A stretch of DNA of 64,000 bases from Cytophagales bacterium (GTDB taxonomy: Bacteria > Pseudomonadota > Gammaproteobacteria > Burkholderiales > Burkholderiaceae_C), in NCBI GenBank assembly GCA_030054145.1, contig JASGCK010000009.1, positions 1 to 64,000 of the forward strand, written 5' to 3'. How positions within the stretch are numbered: position 1 is the stretch's first letter; every line of letters begins with the position of its first letter. Below the pieces are notes generated by a model. That model did no database searches. It had not been told where the DNA came from and worked only from the letters and a program-made list of their open reading frames with translations. Positions 1 to 10,663 of the stretch are shown here, in pieces. The position numbers and the translations under genes are program-made.

Positions 1-120
1 TCTGCCGGGGCCTTGAGCCCCCTAAAGAGTCGTTCAAGACCAGGACGTTGATAGGTCAGGTGTGGAAGCGCAGTAATGCGTTAAGCTAACTGATACTAAT
101 TGCTCGTGAGGCTTGACCCT
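1..120 (+). rRNA. rrl: 23S ribosomal RNA, 3' end (partial)
   Basis: The window opens inside the last 120 or so bases of a large-subunit rRNA. The tail reading through GATAGGTCAGGTGTGGAAGC and ending near GTGAGGCTTGACCCT matches the conserved 3' terminus of bacterial 23S rRNA. The rest lies upstream of the window. A spacer of about 160 nt without a tRNA separates it from the 5S gene. The exact 3' end is uncertain by a few bases. Confidence 0.92.
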
Positions 121-280
121 ATAACTTTGATCAAATTGATCGAAGACTATATGTTGTAGTTGATTATGAAAATATTCAAATTACGGTTTATTCAAGCACG
201 CAATTGAAGATTATGTGTATTTAAGCTGATTTATCTCTATGAATTCGTTGGGTTGATTTATCAACCTGACAAACAGTTTT

Positions 281-395
281 GCCTGATGACCATAGCAAAG
301 TGGTACCACCCCTTCCCATCTCGAACAGGACCGTGAAACGCTTTAGCGCCGATGATAGTGCGGATTGCCCGTGTGAAAGTAGGACATTGTCAGGC
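281..395 (+). rRNA. rrf: 5S ribosomal RNA
   Basis: The sequence has the 5S hallmarks: a GCCTGATGACCATAGC start, the conserved loop around CACCCCTTCCCATCTCGAAC, and an end in GACATTGTCAGGC that pairs with the start to form helix I. Length is about 115 nt, as expected. It follows the 23S tail on the same strand and ends the rRNA operon. Ends are set by helix I pairing and may be off by one or two bases. Confidence 0.92.
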
Positions 396-402
396 TATTA
401 TT

Positions 403-435
403 AAAAAAGCCCCAGTCGAAAGATTGGGGCTTTTT
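403..435. terminator. Bidirectional intrinsic terminator between 5S rRNA and lptC
   Basis: A 9-bp stem (GCCCCAGTC / GATTGGGGC, one G-T pair) closes a GAAA loop. An A-run precedes it and a T-run follows it, so it can terminate transcription from both sides. It sits between the rRNA operon (plus) and the convergent lptC end (minus). Confidence 0.88.
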
Positions 436-444
436 GCTTTCTAA

Positions 445-1044
445 TTATTTTTCGGCCTCAATTCTAATTTTGACACGCCCAGTCATACGTGTTTGTTGTT
501 TTGTATGTTCATACACAAACGAATTGGCGCTTATGGAGTTTTTCCCGCTACGAATGATGACGGGTAAATTACTGCTGATCGTGTCAGGCCGCTGCGTCAT
601 ATAAAAATAGTTGCTTTGAAAAGTTGTTATCACAGGTTTAGCATCTAATGTTGAGCGCTCAACTTTTGCTTGACCTTGGAGTTTGATTGCATTGCCATCG
701 TCATCTACAAGCGCTTGATTGGACACTCCCTCATAGCGGAATAAATCGTTTAAAAAATAAAAATGAAAATTATTGCTAATGGATAGCTGCTTCGTATTTT
801 CAAAGTGCAGCGCCGACCCACCTTCGACATAGGCTTTTACAGATCCAGTTTCGCTATATTGCGATATAAAAAACTGGTCTAAATAATAGTCGGGTTCAGA
901 ATTGTTGGATATAGCCCGAATGGATACTTGTTGAGTATTGTTTGCTTGTTTGACTAAAGCAAAGCTAAACAAAGCCAAAGCTGACATTGAAATCAGCGGA
1001 GCTAAATTCGTGATGTAATTGAATGCGGGTCGAAACTTTTGCAT
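445..1044 (-). CDS. lptC: LPS export ABC transporter periplasmic protein LptC
   Basis: LptC is the membrane-anchored periplasmic component of the Lpt bridge and passes lipopolysaccharide from LptBFG to LptA. The 199-aa product has an N-terminal transmembrane anchor (about residues 13-32) and then a beta-rich LptC/OstA-like domain with an alternating polar/apolar pattern (about 50-195). Length is normal for the family. Its ATG directly follows the TAA of kdsD, so it is the last gene of the mreB-to-lptC operon, just before the rRNA terminator. Unusually, lptA and lptB are not next to it but lie about 12 kb away, and no kdsC lies between kdsD and lptC. The family call rests on fold pattern and kdsD context; sequence conservation in LptC is low. 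Confidence 0.85.
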   Translation of the reverse strand: MQKFRPAFNYITNLAPLISMSALALFSFALVKQANNTQQVSIRAISNNSEPDYYLDQFFISQYSETGSVKAYVEGGSALHFENTKQLSISNNFHFYFLNDLFRYEGVSNQALVDDDGNAIKLQGQAKVERSTLDAKPVITTFQSNYFYMTQRPDTISSNLPVIIRSGKNSISANSFVYEHTKQQTRMTGRVKIRIEAEK

Positions 1045-2040
1045 TTAGATGACCTTGGCACGCATCAAATCATTGGAGTTAAGTATCCCAGCTAAGTGCC
1101 CCGATTCATTAACTGCTAATAAACTCGTAACTTTAAGATTTTCCATGATGACCGCTGCGTCAACCGCCAAGGCATGGGCATAGATGGTTTTTGGATTAGA
1201 GCGCATGAGTGTTTGAGGTTCGGCGTGAATGAGATCAGTCCCGCGCATCAACTCACGTCTCAAATCGCCATCGGTGAATATACCTGTTGGCATACCTATT
1301 TCGTCAACCGCAACCGCAGTGCCAAGGCCACTGGCACTCATCAGCTTCATCATCTCTAAAAAAGACATATTCGACGTGACAATGGGAATTGACGCTCCCG
1401 TTCGCATGATGTCGCTAACACGGGTTAGTAATTTTCTGCCCAGCGCGCCACCTGGATGCGCCGCCGCAAAGTCAGTTGCTTGGAATCCACGGCGCTCCAA
1501 ACACGCAATTGCAATCGCATCGCCCATTGCCAGTTGTGCGGTTGTACTTGCCGTGGGCGCCAGATTGAGCGGACAGGCCTCTTGTTCGACGTGCGTTATC
1601 AAAACGTGTGTTGAGTGAGTCGCTAAGGTTGAGTCTGCATTGCCTGTCATGGCCACAATCGGTACGCCCAACCGCTTAAGTAGCGGCAAGATGGCTGCCA
1701 GCTCATCTGATTCTCCGCTATTGGAAATAGCCAAGACAGTATCGCTGGAAGTCACCATGCCCAAATCGCCGTGGCTAGCTTCAGCAGGATGAACAAAAAA
1801 AGCGGGCGTTCCTGTTGATGAGAGTGTGGCGGCAATTTTTCGACCAATATGCCCACTCTTTCCCATACCCATGACGATGACGTGACCAACGGTGCGATGA
1901 AAGAGATCAACGGTTTGAATAAAAGAGTCACCAATATTGAATTTAAGCTGCAATAAAGACAGCGACTCAATATCCAGCGTGCGATGCGCAGATAGCACAT
2001 AAGGGTGCAATGCGTTTTGTGCTGAAGTCGGCATATGCAT
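1045..2040 (-). CDS. kdsD: D-arabinose 5-phosphate isomerase KdsD
   Basis: KdsD interconverts D-ribulose 5-phosphate and D-arabinose 5-phosphate, the first step of KDO synthesis for lipopolysaccharide. The 331-aa protein has an N-terminal SIS domain (about 40-190) with GMGKSGHIG at 58-66, HPAEASHGDLG at 84-94 and SNSGESDEL at 106-114. Two CBS domains follow (about 205-331). This is the usual length and order. ATG is followed two codons later by a second ATG; either could start the protein. It lies 10 bp after mrdA and abuts lptC. In many relatives kdsC follows kdsD, but here it is absent. Confidence 0.94.
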   Translation of the reverse strand: MHMPTSAQNALHPYVLSAHRTLDIESLSLLQLKFNIGDSFIQTVDLFHRTVGHVIVMGMGKSGHIGRKIAATLSSTGTPAFFVHPAEASHGDLGMVTSSDTVLAISNSGESDELAAILPLLKRLGVPIVAMTGNADSTLATHSTHVLITHVEQEACPLNLAPTASTTAQLAMGDAIAIACLERRGFQATDFAAAHPGGALGRKLLTRVSDIMRTGASIPIVTSNMSFLEMMKLMSASGLGTAVAVDEIGMPTGIFTDGDLRRELMRGTDLIHAEPQTLMRSNPKTIYAHALAVDAAVIMENLKVTSLLAVNESGHLAGILNSNDLMRAKVI

Positions 2041-2050
2041 ATAAATCTCG

Positions 2051-3997
2051 TTATGGTTTGATTGACCAGACTACATCTTGAACCTTACGCGGCCGACCAA
2101 TGGGAGTCGTTGCTTTGCCACTTTGCACGGCCGCGATATCTTCAACGCTTGGATAATTGTCAAGGAGCACATAGTCAAAAACTCGCCTGGCAATGGGTGC
2201 TGCGTGCTCAGCGCCAAAACCCGCATTTTCTACCACAATAGCCAAAGCAATTTTGGGATTTTCAAGCGGTGCAAAGGCCATATACAGCGCGTGGTCGCGT
2301 TGCCGTTCTTCTAGTTTTCTGGAGTCGTACTTTTCTTTTTGACCAATGGTGACCGCTTGAGCCGTTCCTGTTTTCCCCGCGCTTGAGTAGCCCGCGCCCA
2401 AAAATGCGCGTGCAGAAGTGCCCTCCGTGGTTACGCCGCCAAGTGCTTTATGAATAGCGGCAACGTTGTCTGGGTTGAAGGGCAAATGGGTCGGCGTATG
2501 AGTGGCTGTGGGTGATTTCACCCGTGTCACAGGGTCTTGCGTACTCTTAACGATTTGCGGCGTATAGCGCAGACGGCCATTGGCGAGGGTTGCGGTAGCC
2601 GAGGCAAGTTGAAGCATCGTAAACGCGTTGTAGCCTTGACCGATGCCCAGCGAAATGGTCTCTCCCGCATACCATTTTTGTTGTTCAGGCTTTTTGTAGT
2701 TGCTACGCTTCCAGCTTGTGCTTGGCAAAATACCGCGAACCTCACCCAAAATATCAATGCCCGTGAGTTGCCCAAAACTGAGCGGCTTCATGAAGTCGTG
2801 GATGGCATCAACCCCCAAATCATTGGCAAGAGAGTAGTAATAAACATTGCTCGATAGCACAATGCTTCGGTACATATCCACAGCGCCAAGGCCGTGGTCA
2901 TCGTGACTTCTAAAACGATGATCGCCAAACATCCAATATCCTGGGTCATTCGTGATGGCCGTGGGTGTGCGCTTGCCTAGCTCCAGCGCAGCCAATGCCA
3001 TAAACGGTTTATAGGTAGAGCCAGGCGGATAAGTGCCGCGTAGTGCGCGATTGAGCAGAGGTTTATCAAGCGACTCATTTAGTCCCGCCCAGTTATCGGC
3101 ATCAATTCCCTCTACAAATAAATTGGGATCGAACGTGGGCTTGCTCACAAACGCAAGCACCTCTCCGTTGCGTGGATCAATGGCGACGAGTGCACCTCGG
3201 CGATCACCAAATAAATCTTCAATCAACTTTTGAAGCTTCATATCAATCGATAAAACAACCGTACTTCCAGGTGTGGCGGGCGTGCTCGCAAGCTTGCGCG
3301 TGGCTCTGCCACCTGCTGATGTCTCGACTTGCTCGACACCTGTGATGCCATGAAGCAGGTGCTCAAAACTTTGCTCAACTCCAACTTTTCCGATGTACTC
3401 GGTCCCTCGGTAATTGGCCTCTTCATCGTTTTCTTCAAGGCGGTCTTTTTCGGCGTTGTTGATGCGACCAATGTACCCGATGACGTGACTTGCTAGCTCT
3501 CCATAGGGATAATTTCGGAACAGGCGAGCTTTGATGTCAACGCCAGGAAAACGAAAACGCTGGGCAGCAAACTTGGCAACTTCTTCATCGGTTAGGCGAG
3601 TTCGGATAGGCAAAGATTCAAAATTTTTTGACTCCTCCATGAGTCTTTTTAAGCGGCGTTTGTCGCGCGGTTGAATCTCAATGATTTTCGATAGCTCTTC
3701 AATCGTGTCATCCATACGCGGCACTTTAGATGGTGTCACTTCCAGGGTGTAAGCTGAATAGTTATTGGCGAGTACGATGCCGTGACGATCCAAAATGAGT
3801 CCGCGGTTTGGGACAATAGGAACGGCGGCAGTGCGGTTACCTTCGGCTTGACTATGCAAGTCCTCGTGCCTGATCACTTGCAGATAGAAAAGCCGCGACA
3901 AAAGCAAGGCAAATAGCGTCACAACCAGCGCACTCACAATCAAAATGCGCCCACGAAAGCGAGTCAAATCGCGCTCAAGATTTTGAAGCTCAATCAT
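2051..3997 (-). CDS. mrdA: Penicillin-binding protein 2 (peptidoglycan transpeptidase MrdA)
   Basis: PBP2 is the essential class B transpeptidase of the elongasome and crosslinks lateral-wall peptidoglycan. The 648-aa product has one N-terminal membrane anchor (about 17-40), a dimerisation/pedestal region (about 60-235) and a transpeptidase domain (about 250-620). The three active-site motifs are visible: STYK at 327-330 with Ser327 as nucleophile, SSN at 382-384 and KTG at 542-544. It starts 12 bp after mreD and runs into kdsD. rodA, which usually follows mrdA, is missing here. Identification is secure from motifs and mre context. Confidence 0.96.
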   Translation of the reverse strand: MIELQNLERDLTRFRGRILIVSALVVTLFALLLSRLFYLQVIRHEDLHSQAEGNRTAAVPIVPNRGLILDRHGIVLANNYSAYTLEVTPSKVPRMDDTIEELSKIIEIQPRDKRRLKRLMEESKNFESLPIRTRLTDEEVAKFAAQRFRFPGVDIKARLFRNYPYGELASHVIGYIGRINNAEKDRLEENDEEANYRGTEYIGKVGVEQSFEHLLHGITGVEQVETSAGGRATRKLASTPATPGSTVVLSIDMKLQKLIEDLFGDRRGALVAIDPRNGEVLAFVSKPTFDPNLFVEGIDADNWAGLNESLDKPLLNRALRGTYPPGSTYKPFMALAALELGKRTPTAITNDPGYWMFGDHRFRSHDDHGLGAVDMYRSIVLSSNVYYYSLANDLGVDAIHDFMKPLSFGQLTGIDILGEVRGILPSTSWKRSNYKKPEQQKWYAGETISLGIGQGYNAFTMLQLASATATLANGRLRYTPQIVKSTQDPVTRVKSPTATHTPTHLPFNPDNVAAIHKALGGVTTEGTSARAFLGAGYSSAGKTGTAQAVTIGQKEKYDSRKLEERQRDHALYMAFAPLENPKIALAIVVENAGFGAEHAAPIARRVFDYVLLDNYPSVEDIAAVQSGKATTPIGRPRKVQDVVWSIKP

Positions 3998-4009
3998 GTG
4001 CCCGCGTCA

Positions 4010-4549
4010 TTACAGAGGTCGATGCACGTCAGGGTCTGGCGCACGGCGCTGCGGCATCAGCAGCACGGCAGACACGAAGGGCCAGCACAGCGCTTCAATG
4101 GGCGCAGCCAACATGACTTGCCACTGCGGCCAAGCGCTACTGAGCATTCCGCGCAGCACAATCTCCAGCAGATGAGCCGCTGCGAATAAAGGGAGCAATT
4201 GCAGCGCTTGCATAGCAGGCTTAAACCATAAGACGCGCCGCTGCATCAGCGTGACCACAAAGCTGAGCAAGGTGTAGCATAGCGCGTGCTCGCCAAGCAG
4301 CGTGGTTTGATGCACATCCATCGCCAAACCAAATATGAAGGCTACACCCATTCCAATGCGCTGAGGCTGGTGCAAACTCCAAAAAACAAGAGTGATGGCT
4401 AAAAAGTCGGGCAGCCAACTCGCCCAACCACCCAATAAAAAATTAAGCAAAAGATTGACAACAAAGGATGCAAAAATGCTCAGCCAAATAAATGATGGAT
4501 TGGCTGGCAACAACAATTGCCGAGAACCTTTGGGCATGATGCCACTCAT
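4010..4549 (-). CDS. mreD: Rod shape-determining protein MreD
   Basis: MreD is an inner-membrane partner of MreC in the elongasome. The 179-aa form begins at the ATG that overlaps the mreC stop in an ATGA quartet. The open frame continues upstream across the mreC tail, but that part has no membrane character. The product is very hydrophobic, with about five or six membrane segments and no soluble domain, and has the family's usual length. It sits between mreC and mrdA, as in most Proteobacteria. Sequence conservation is low, so position carries much of the call. Confidence 0.9.
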   Translation of the reverse strand: MSGIMPKGSRQLLLPANPSFIWLSIFASFVVNLLLNFLLGGWASWLPDFLAITLVFWSLHQPQRIGMGVAFIFGLAMDVHQTTLLGEHALCYTLLSFVVTLMQRRVLWFKPAMQALQLLPLFAAAHLLEIVLRGMLSSAWPQWQVMLAAPIEALCWPFVSAVLLMPQRRAPDPDVHRPL

Positions 4550-5490
4550 GGTGATCGACCTTTCGAGGCGGGTGCGTTTACTGCCGATGGCGTTAAATCC
4601 AGTCCACTGGTTTGTACGGTAGTGAGTGGTTTTAAGATCATGACATGGAGTGTGCCCGTCATTTTCGCAATGGGAATGCACTGTATCTTGGCAAAAGCCG
4701 TGTCAGCGCGGCGCTCAATTTTGTCTATTTTTGCGACAGGCAATCCAGCTGGATAAATGCCGTCTACGCCGCTTGTGGTTAATAAATCACCCGTTAAAAC
4801 ATCGGCATTCGTCCCCATAAATCGCAGGTCTAACATTTCGCCATAACTGGCGGCATCGCCATAAGCTACGCTACGCGCACCTGTGCGGGTATTGAGGACG
4901 GGTATCGCTTGTCGCTGATCAATCAGCAGCGTCACTTCGCTGGTGAGCGGGAAGACGCGCGTGACTTGACCCACAACGCCCAACTCATCTAGCACGGGAG
5001 ACCCAAGCAAAATATCGTTGACTGAGCCTTTATTGACGATGACTTTACGCGAATGTGGATCGGCAGCATCAAATAACACTTCGGCCGCAATGCCAGAAGT
5101 CTCGGGCTTTTGTTTGAGATCAAGCAATTGGCGTAGGCGCTGGTTTTCCATCTGTAGCTGATCGACAATGACCGACTTTTGCATCATTTGCGTCAGCCGC
5201 GCGTGCACCGTCTTGGTGTCGCTTTGCGCCGCTTCTAGGTTTTGGAAATATTGCCCCAGCTCTTGCACCCCCGCTAGCGGCTGCATGACAACCCACTGAA
5301 TAGGAAACAAAAGAGTCGCAATTCCTGTTCGGATGGGCTTTGTGACGCTATAGCGCACATCAGCCACCATTAAAAATAACGCTAATGCGCAGAAAAAAAT
5401 GAGCCGCGAAAGTGCCGATACGCCTTGCCGAAAGAGCGGTATCTGCGCATCCTTAAAGGTGGAGTAGCGACCGCGGGAAGAAAACGCCAT
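4546..5490 (-). CDS. mreC: Rod shape-determining protein MreC
   Basis: MreC is a periplasmic scaffold anchored in the inner membrane that links MreB to the peptidoglycan synthases. The 314-aa product has a short cytoplasmic N-terminus, one transmembrane helix (about 25-47), a coiled-coil stretch (about 80-120) and a C-terminal beta domain (about 120-285) with typical segments such as GSPVLDELGVVGQV. It begins 14 bp after mreB ends and overlaps mreD by 4 bp, so the two are probably translationally coupled. The last 30 residues are polar and lie beyond the folded domain. Confidence 0.94.
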   Translation of the reverse strand: MAFSSRGRYSTFKDAQIPLFRQGVSALSRLIFFCALALFLMVADVRYSVTKPIRTGIATLLFPIQWVVMQPLAGVQELGQYFQNLEAAQSDTKTVHARLTQMMQKSVIVDQLQMENQRLRQLLDLKQKPETSGIAAEVLFDAADPHSRKVIVNKGSVNDILLGSPVLDELGVVGQVTRVFPLTSEVTLLIDQRQAIPVLNTRTGARSVAYGDAASYGEMLDLRFMGTNADVLTGDLLTTSGVDGIYPAGLPVAKIDKIERRADTAFAKIQCIPIAKMTGTLHVMILKPLTTVQTSGLDLTPSAVNAPASKGRSP

Positions 5491-5504
5491 GCACGTCTCT
5501 AGAC

Positions 5505-6934
<1,430 letters not shown>

Positions 6935-6943
6935 TCTAGAAGA

Positions 6944-8410
6944 ATGCAAGACCTACACCTACTCACCGTCCGCGAAACTGCGGACTTATTGCAAACCAAG
7001 CAAGTCTCTAGCCTAGAGCTTGCAGAGCACTATTTGTCGCGAGCCAATACCCATAAGGCTCTCGGGGCATTCCTCGATTGCAGCCCAGACGCCACAAGGC
7101 TTGCCGCCAAAGCGGCAGATCAAAAGATTGCTATGGGCAACGCGCCGCGTTTAACAGGCGTTCCGATTGCCCACAAAGATATTTTTGTGACCAAAGATTT
7201 CGTCACAACGGCAGGCTCGAAGATGCTCAAGGGCTATCGCTCGCCATTTGATGCGACCGTGGTCGCGCGCTTAGCGGATGCGGGCATGGTCACGCTTGGC
7301 AAACTCAATTGCGACGAGTTCGCTATGGGGTCGGCAAACGAAAATTCTTTTTACGGCAAAGTGCACAACCCGTGGGATACCAGCCGCGTGCCAGGCGGTT
7401 CGTCGGGCGGTAGCGCCGCAGCGGTGGCGGCAGGACTTGCGCCCGCTGCAACAGGCACCGACACAGGCGGCTCGATTCGCCAGCCCGCCAGCTTTTGCGG
7501 CATCACAGGCATCAAGCCCACGTATGGACGCGCCTCGCGCTACGGCATGGTGGCGTATGCGTCCAGCCTTGACCAAGCAGGCCCGATGGCGCGCACCGCC
7601 GAAGATTGCGCCCTGCTACTCTCCGCCATGTGCGGCGCGGATTTAGACCGCGATTCCACATCGCTTGACTTGCCGCCAGAGGATTTCACACCTGGTTTGA
7701 ATGACTCGATGAAGGGACTGCGCATCGGCGTCCCCAAAGAGTTTTTTGCCGATGGTTTGGCAGACGATGTTCGCGCCGCCATTGATGCGGCATTAGCTGA
7801 GTACGAAAAGTTAGGCGCAAAGCGAGTGCCCATCTCTTTGCCGCGCACTGAACTCGCCATCCCCGTCTACTACATCATTGCGCCCGCTGAGGCGGCTAGC
7901 AACTTGTCGCGCTTTGATGGTGTGAAGTTTGGACACCGCGCGGCGGATTACAAAGACCTTGCCGATATGTACAAAAAGACCCGCGCCCAGGGCTTTGGCG
8001 ACGAGGTCAAGCGCCGCATCATGATTGGCAACTATGTGCTCTCGCACGGCTACTACGATGCGTACTACCTACAAGCGCAGCGCATTCGCCGCATGATTGC
8101 CGACGACTTCCAAGAAGCATTCAACAACTGCGACCTAATCGCAGGCCCCGTAGCGCCTAGCGTGGCGTGGACGTTGGGTGACAAAAATCGCAAACCGCTA
8201 GATGATTATTTGGCGGATATTTACACGCTACCCGCATCGCTGGCGGGCTTGCCAGCGATGAGTATTCCTGTTGGCTTTGGCGAAGGCGCAATGCCTGTGG
8301 GGATGCAACTCATTGGCAATTATTTGCAAGAAGGACGGCTCTTGAACGCGGCGCATCAGTATCAATTGGCTACCGATTGGCATTTGCAAAGACCTGTGAT
8401 TTTCAAATGA
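6944..8410 (+). CDS. gatA: Glutamyl-tRNA(Gln) amidotransferase subunit A
   Basis: GatA is the amidase-signature subunit that hydrolyses glutamine and supplies ammonia to GatB. The 488-aa product carries the Ser-cisSer-Lys triad: Lys78 in PIAHKDIF, cis-Ser153 in the GGSSGGS loop at 151-157, and nucleophile Ser177 in [10 protein letters not shown]. These fit the known GatA numbering to within one residue. It follows gatC by 9 bp. In most relatives gatB comes next, but here a two-gene accessory cassette begins 7 bp downstream and gatB is more than 2 kb away. Confidence 0.97.
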   Translation: MQDLHLLTVRETADLLQTKQVSSLELAEHYLSRANTHKALGAFLDCSPDATRLAAKAADQKIAMGNAPRLTGVPIAHKDIFVTKDFVTTAGSKMLKGYRSPFDATVVARLADAGMVTLGKLNCDEFAMGSANENSFYGKVHNPWDTSRVPGGSSGGSAAAVAAGLAPAATGTDTGGSIRQPASFCGITGIKPTYGRASRYGMVAYASSLDQAGPMARTAEDCALLLSAMCGADLDRDSTSLDLPPEDFTPGLNDSMKGLRIGVPKEFFADGLADDVRAAIDAALAEYEKLGAKRVPISLPRTELAIPVYYIIAPAEAASNLSRFDGVKFGHRAADYKDLADMYKKTRAQGFGDEVKRRIMIGNYVLSHGYYDAYYLQAQRIRRMIADDFQEAFNNCDLIAGPVAPSVAWTLGDKNRKPLDDYLADIYTLPASLAGLPAMSIPVGFGEGAMPVGMQLIGNYLQEGRLLNAAHQYQLATDWHLQRPVIFK

Positions 8411-8417
8411 GGACGAT

Positions 8418-9638
8418 ATGAATTTCAACGATGATGATTTATTGAAGTTAATTGACGCGCCAGAATCAAATTGGTTGGAACGTAAAGAAGCATATGTCAG
8501 TGGAAATAATAAAGATAAGGTGTGCAAAACAGTATGTGCTTTTGCGAATGCTTTAGCGCAGGGAGATAAGGGTGGGGTTTTGTTTTTAGGTGTCGCAGAC
8601 AACGGTGAGATTGTTGGCATTGACGATACTGATGCCGTTAGAAATGGCATAGATGAGATCAAGTCGGATGGCCGCATTCAGCCCTTGCCCAGCATGATGA
8701 CTAGAAGCTTGCGATTCCCCAACGGAAAGCATGTCATGGTGATAATTGTTGATCCATCTAGTTTGCCGCCCGTTCGTTTTAAGGGGCAAATTTATGTGCG
8801 ATTGTCAGCAAGCACGCGCGAAGGAAATGCTGAAGATGAGCGTGTGCTTAATGAGCGTAGACGGCACAATGCTGGGCGCTCTTTCGATAGCGAAGGACTG
8901 CCGACTGCGACTCTGCAAGATTTGAATTTGCGCTATTTTGAAGAGGTTTATTTGCCAACCGTAATTGCCCGCGAGGTTTTGCAGGCCAATGGGCGTAGCT
9001 TGGAAGAAAAACTTATTACCACACGGATGGGAGTCAATGGTGGAAATAGTGGGGCTTGTGTTCCTAGTGTTGCAGGTGTCTTAGCCTTAGGGCATGCTCC
9101 GCAGGACTGGTTTGCTGGAGCCTACGTCCAATTCGTCCGTTACGCAGGTATTCACCACGGCGGGGTTATTGTCGATCAAGCGACTATCTCTGGCAATCTA
9201 GAAACCGTTATCAGATTGTCCGAGGAAAAAATAAAAACAAATATCCAAACACCAATCAGCATTGTCGATCAAGATAGAGAGATGCAGTATCCAGATTACC
9301 CATTGGCCGCAGTGCAGCAAATTTTTAGAAATGCCGTATTGCATCGTAGCTACGAAGGAACCAATGCGCCTATCCGTGTGTATTGGTTTGATGATCGCAT
9401 TGAGATCGCAAACCCTGGTGGGCCGTTTGGCGCTGTGACGGAGGAGAATTTTGGACAGCCGCATGCCGCCGACTACCGAAATCCGATCATTGCTGAAGTT
9501 ATGCACGGCCTAAGCTTTGCGCAAAAATTCGGTTTTGGTATTCAAAGCGCAAAAGCGCAACTGCAAGCAAACCGAAACCCCGACTTGGAGTTTAGTGTTT
9601 CACCTAGTATGGTCATTGCCACCATCAAAAAGAATTGA
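8418..9638 (+). CDS. AlbA_2 (Schlafen-like) putative DNA-binding protein with RecG-type C-terminal domain
   Basis: The 406-aa product has an AlbA_2/Schlafen-type domain at about 12-130. Its markers are ESNWLERKEAY near the N-terminus, GGVLFLGVADNGEIVGI (about 52-68) and PPVRFKGQIYVR (117-128). The C-terminal region (about 290-390) is like the GHKL-related domain of RecG-like transcriptional regulators, with FRNAVLHRSY (303-312) and DDRIEIANPGG (325-335). Such proteins are annotated as putative nucleic-acid-binding regulators or defence-associated proteins; the true role is not known. It begins 7 bp after gatA, inside the gatCAB operon, and its stop overlaps the next gene's possible TTG start. 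The sequence is more AT-rich than gatA and gatB, suggesting acquisition. It probably acts with the ParA-like ATPase downstream. Confidence 0.8.
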   Translation: MNFNDDDLLKLIDAPESNWLERKEAYVSGNNKDKVCKTVCAFANALAQGDKGGVLFLGVADNGEIVGIDDTDAVRNGIDEIKSDGRIQPLPSMMTRSLRFPNGKHVMVIIVDPSSLPPVRFKGQIYVRLSASTREGNAEDERVLNERRRHNAGRSFDSEGLPTATLQDLNLRYFEEVYLPTVIAREVLQANGRSLEEKLITTRMGVNGGNSGACVPSVAGVLALGHAPQDWFAGAYVQFVRYAGIHHGGVIVDQATISGNLETVIRLSEEKIKTNIQTPISIVDQDREMQYPDYPLAAVQQIFRNAVLHRSYEGTNAPIRVYWFDDRIEIANPGGPFGAVTEENFGQPHAADYRNPIIAEVMHGLSFAQKFGFGIQSAKAQLQANRNPDLEFSVSPSMVIATIKKN

Positions 9639-9640
9639 CG

Positions 9641-10663
9641 ATGAGCATTCACATTCCAACACTCACATTTTTCAACAACAAAGGCGGAGTTGGAAAAACG
9701 ACGCTGGTCTATCACTTATCGTGGATGCTTGCGTTGTTGGGGGTCAAAGTTTTAGTTGTGGATTGTGATCCGCAGGCTAATTTGACAGGCGCTTTTATTG
9801 ACGAAACCTCGTTGCTTGAACTGTGGGAGGGACGGAGTAATAGTGAAGTTAATTCAGTATATGAATCGGTTAAACCGTTAACACGCATTGGAGACTTTAC
9901 ACCCCCTCAGTTGTACTCTGTGCATGACAACCTGAAGTTAATCGCGGGCGATTTGAGCTTATCGAGTTTTGAAGATCAATTGTCAGAACAATGGGGTAAG
10001 GCCTTAACGGAAGACTCTAGTGAGCGGGCCATGCTTGTGCTAAGTGCTTTTTGGCGAATGGCTCAAACCAGCGCAGCATCAATTCAAGCGAACATTATTA
10101 TTTTTGATGTGGGTCCCAATTTGGGCGCTATCAATCGATCAATTCTTATCGGGACGGATCATGTCGTTGTTCCATTGGCGGCAGATATGTTTTCGTTGCA
10201 AGGGCTGCGTAACCTCGGCCCCGCACTTAGAAAATGGCGCGAAGAGTGGAAGAAGCGCTTGGACATTGTTAAAGATGCCGTGGGGGCATTGCCAAGCGGC
10301 ATTGCTGAGCCATTGGGCTATATTGCTTTGCAACATCAAGAGAGACTCAAGCGTCCCGTTCAAGCCTATGTCTCATGGCTAGAACGCATACCGGCTGAAT
10401 ATCGAAAAAGCCTAGGTATGAATGATCAATCAGGTGTTAGCGCTAATATCGACGAAGACCCTAACTGCTTAGCACGTTTGAGACATTACAAAAGCCTAAT
10501 CCCACTTGCGCAAGAAGCTAGAAAACCCGTATTTCTTTTGAAGTCTGCAGATGGTGCAATTGGTAGTCACTCTGGGGCTGTTAATCAAGCGTATGAAGAC
10601 TTTGAAATGCTAGCTAAAAAAATACTTACCAAAATTGGTGTTGCCATTCCAGTCAGATCATGA
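9641..10663 (+). CDS. ParA-like (AAA_31) ATPase paired with the AlbA_2 protein
   Basis: The protein has a deviant Walker A motif, [10 protein letters not shown] (about 12-21), a Walker A' region with [14 protein letters not shown] (37-50), and [14 protein letters not shown] as the Walker B region. This places it in the ParA/MinD/Soj family, which usually positions DNA or protein complexes. I use the ATG at 9641 (340 aa); a TTG at 9635 would overlap the upstream stop by 4 bp. The C-terminal half has a long insert not typical of chromosomal ParA, and no ParB or parS-like repeats are nearby, so ordinary chromosome or plasmid partitioning is unlikely. Its TGA overlaps the gatB ATG in an ATGA quartet, so gatB translation may depend on it. 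Function unknown. Confidence 0.8.
   Translation: MSIHIPTLTFFNNKGGVGKTTLVYHLSWMLALLGVKVLVVDCDPQANLTGAFIDETSLLELWEGRSNSEVNSVYESVKPLTRIGDFTPPQLYSVHDNLKLIAGDLSLSSFEDQLSEQWGKALTEDSSERAMLVLSAFWRMAQTSAASIQANIIIFDVGPNLGAINRSILIGTDHVVVPLAADMFSLQGLRNLGPALRKWREEWKKRLDIVKDAVGALPSGIAEPLGYIALQHQERLKRPVQAYVSWLERIPAEYRKSLGMNDQSGVSANIDEDPNCLARLRHYKSLIPLAQEARKPVFLLKSADGAIGSHSGAVNQAYEDFEMLAKKILTKIGVAIPVRS

Noticed and set aside
4550-4681. Upstream extension of mreD to a 223-aa form
   Set aside because: The extra 44 codons lie over the mreC tail in another frame and lack membrane character; the ATGA-coupled start fits the family.
9641-10663. ParA-like gene as a chromosomal or plasmid partition system
   Set aside because: No ParB gene, no parS-like repeats and no replication gene nearby; the partner is an AlbA_2 protein instead.
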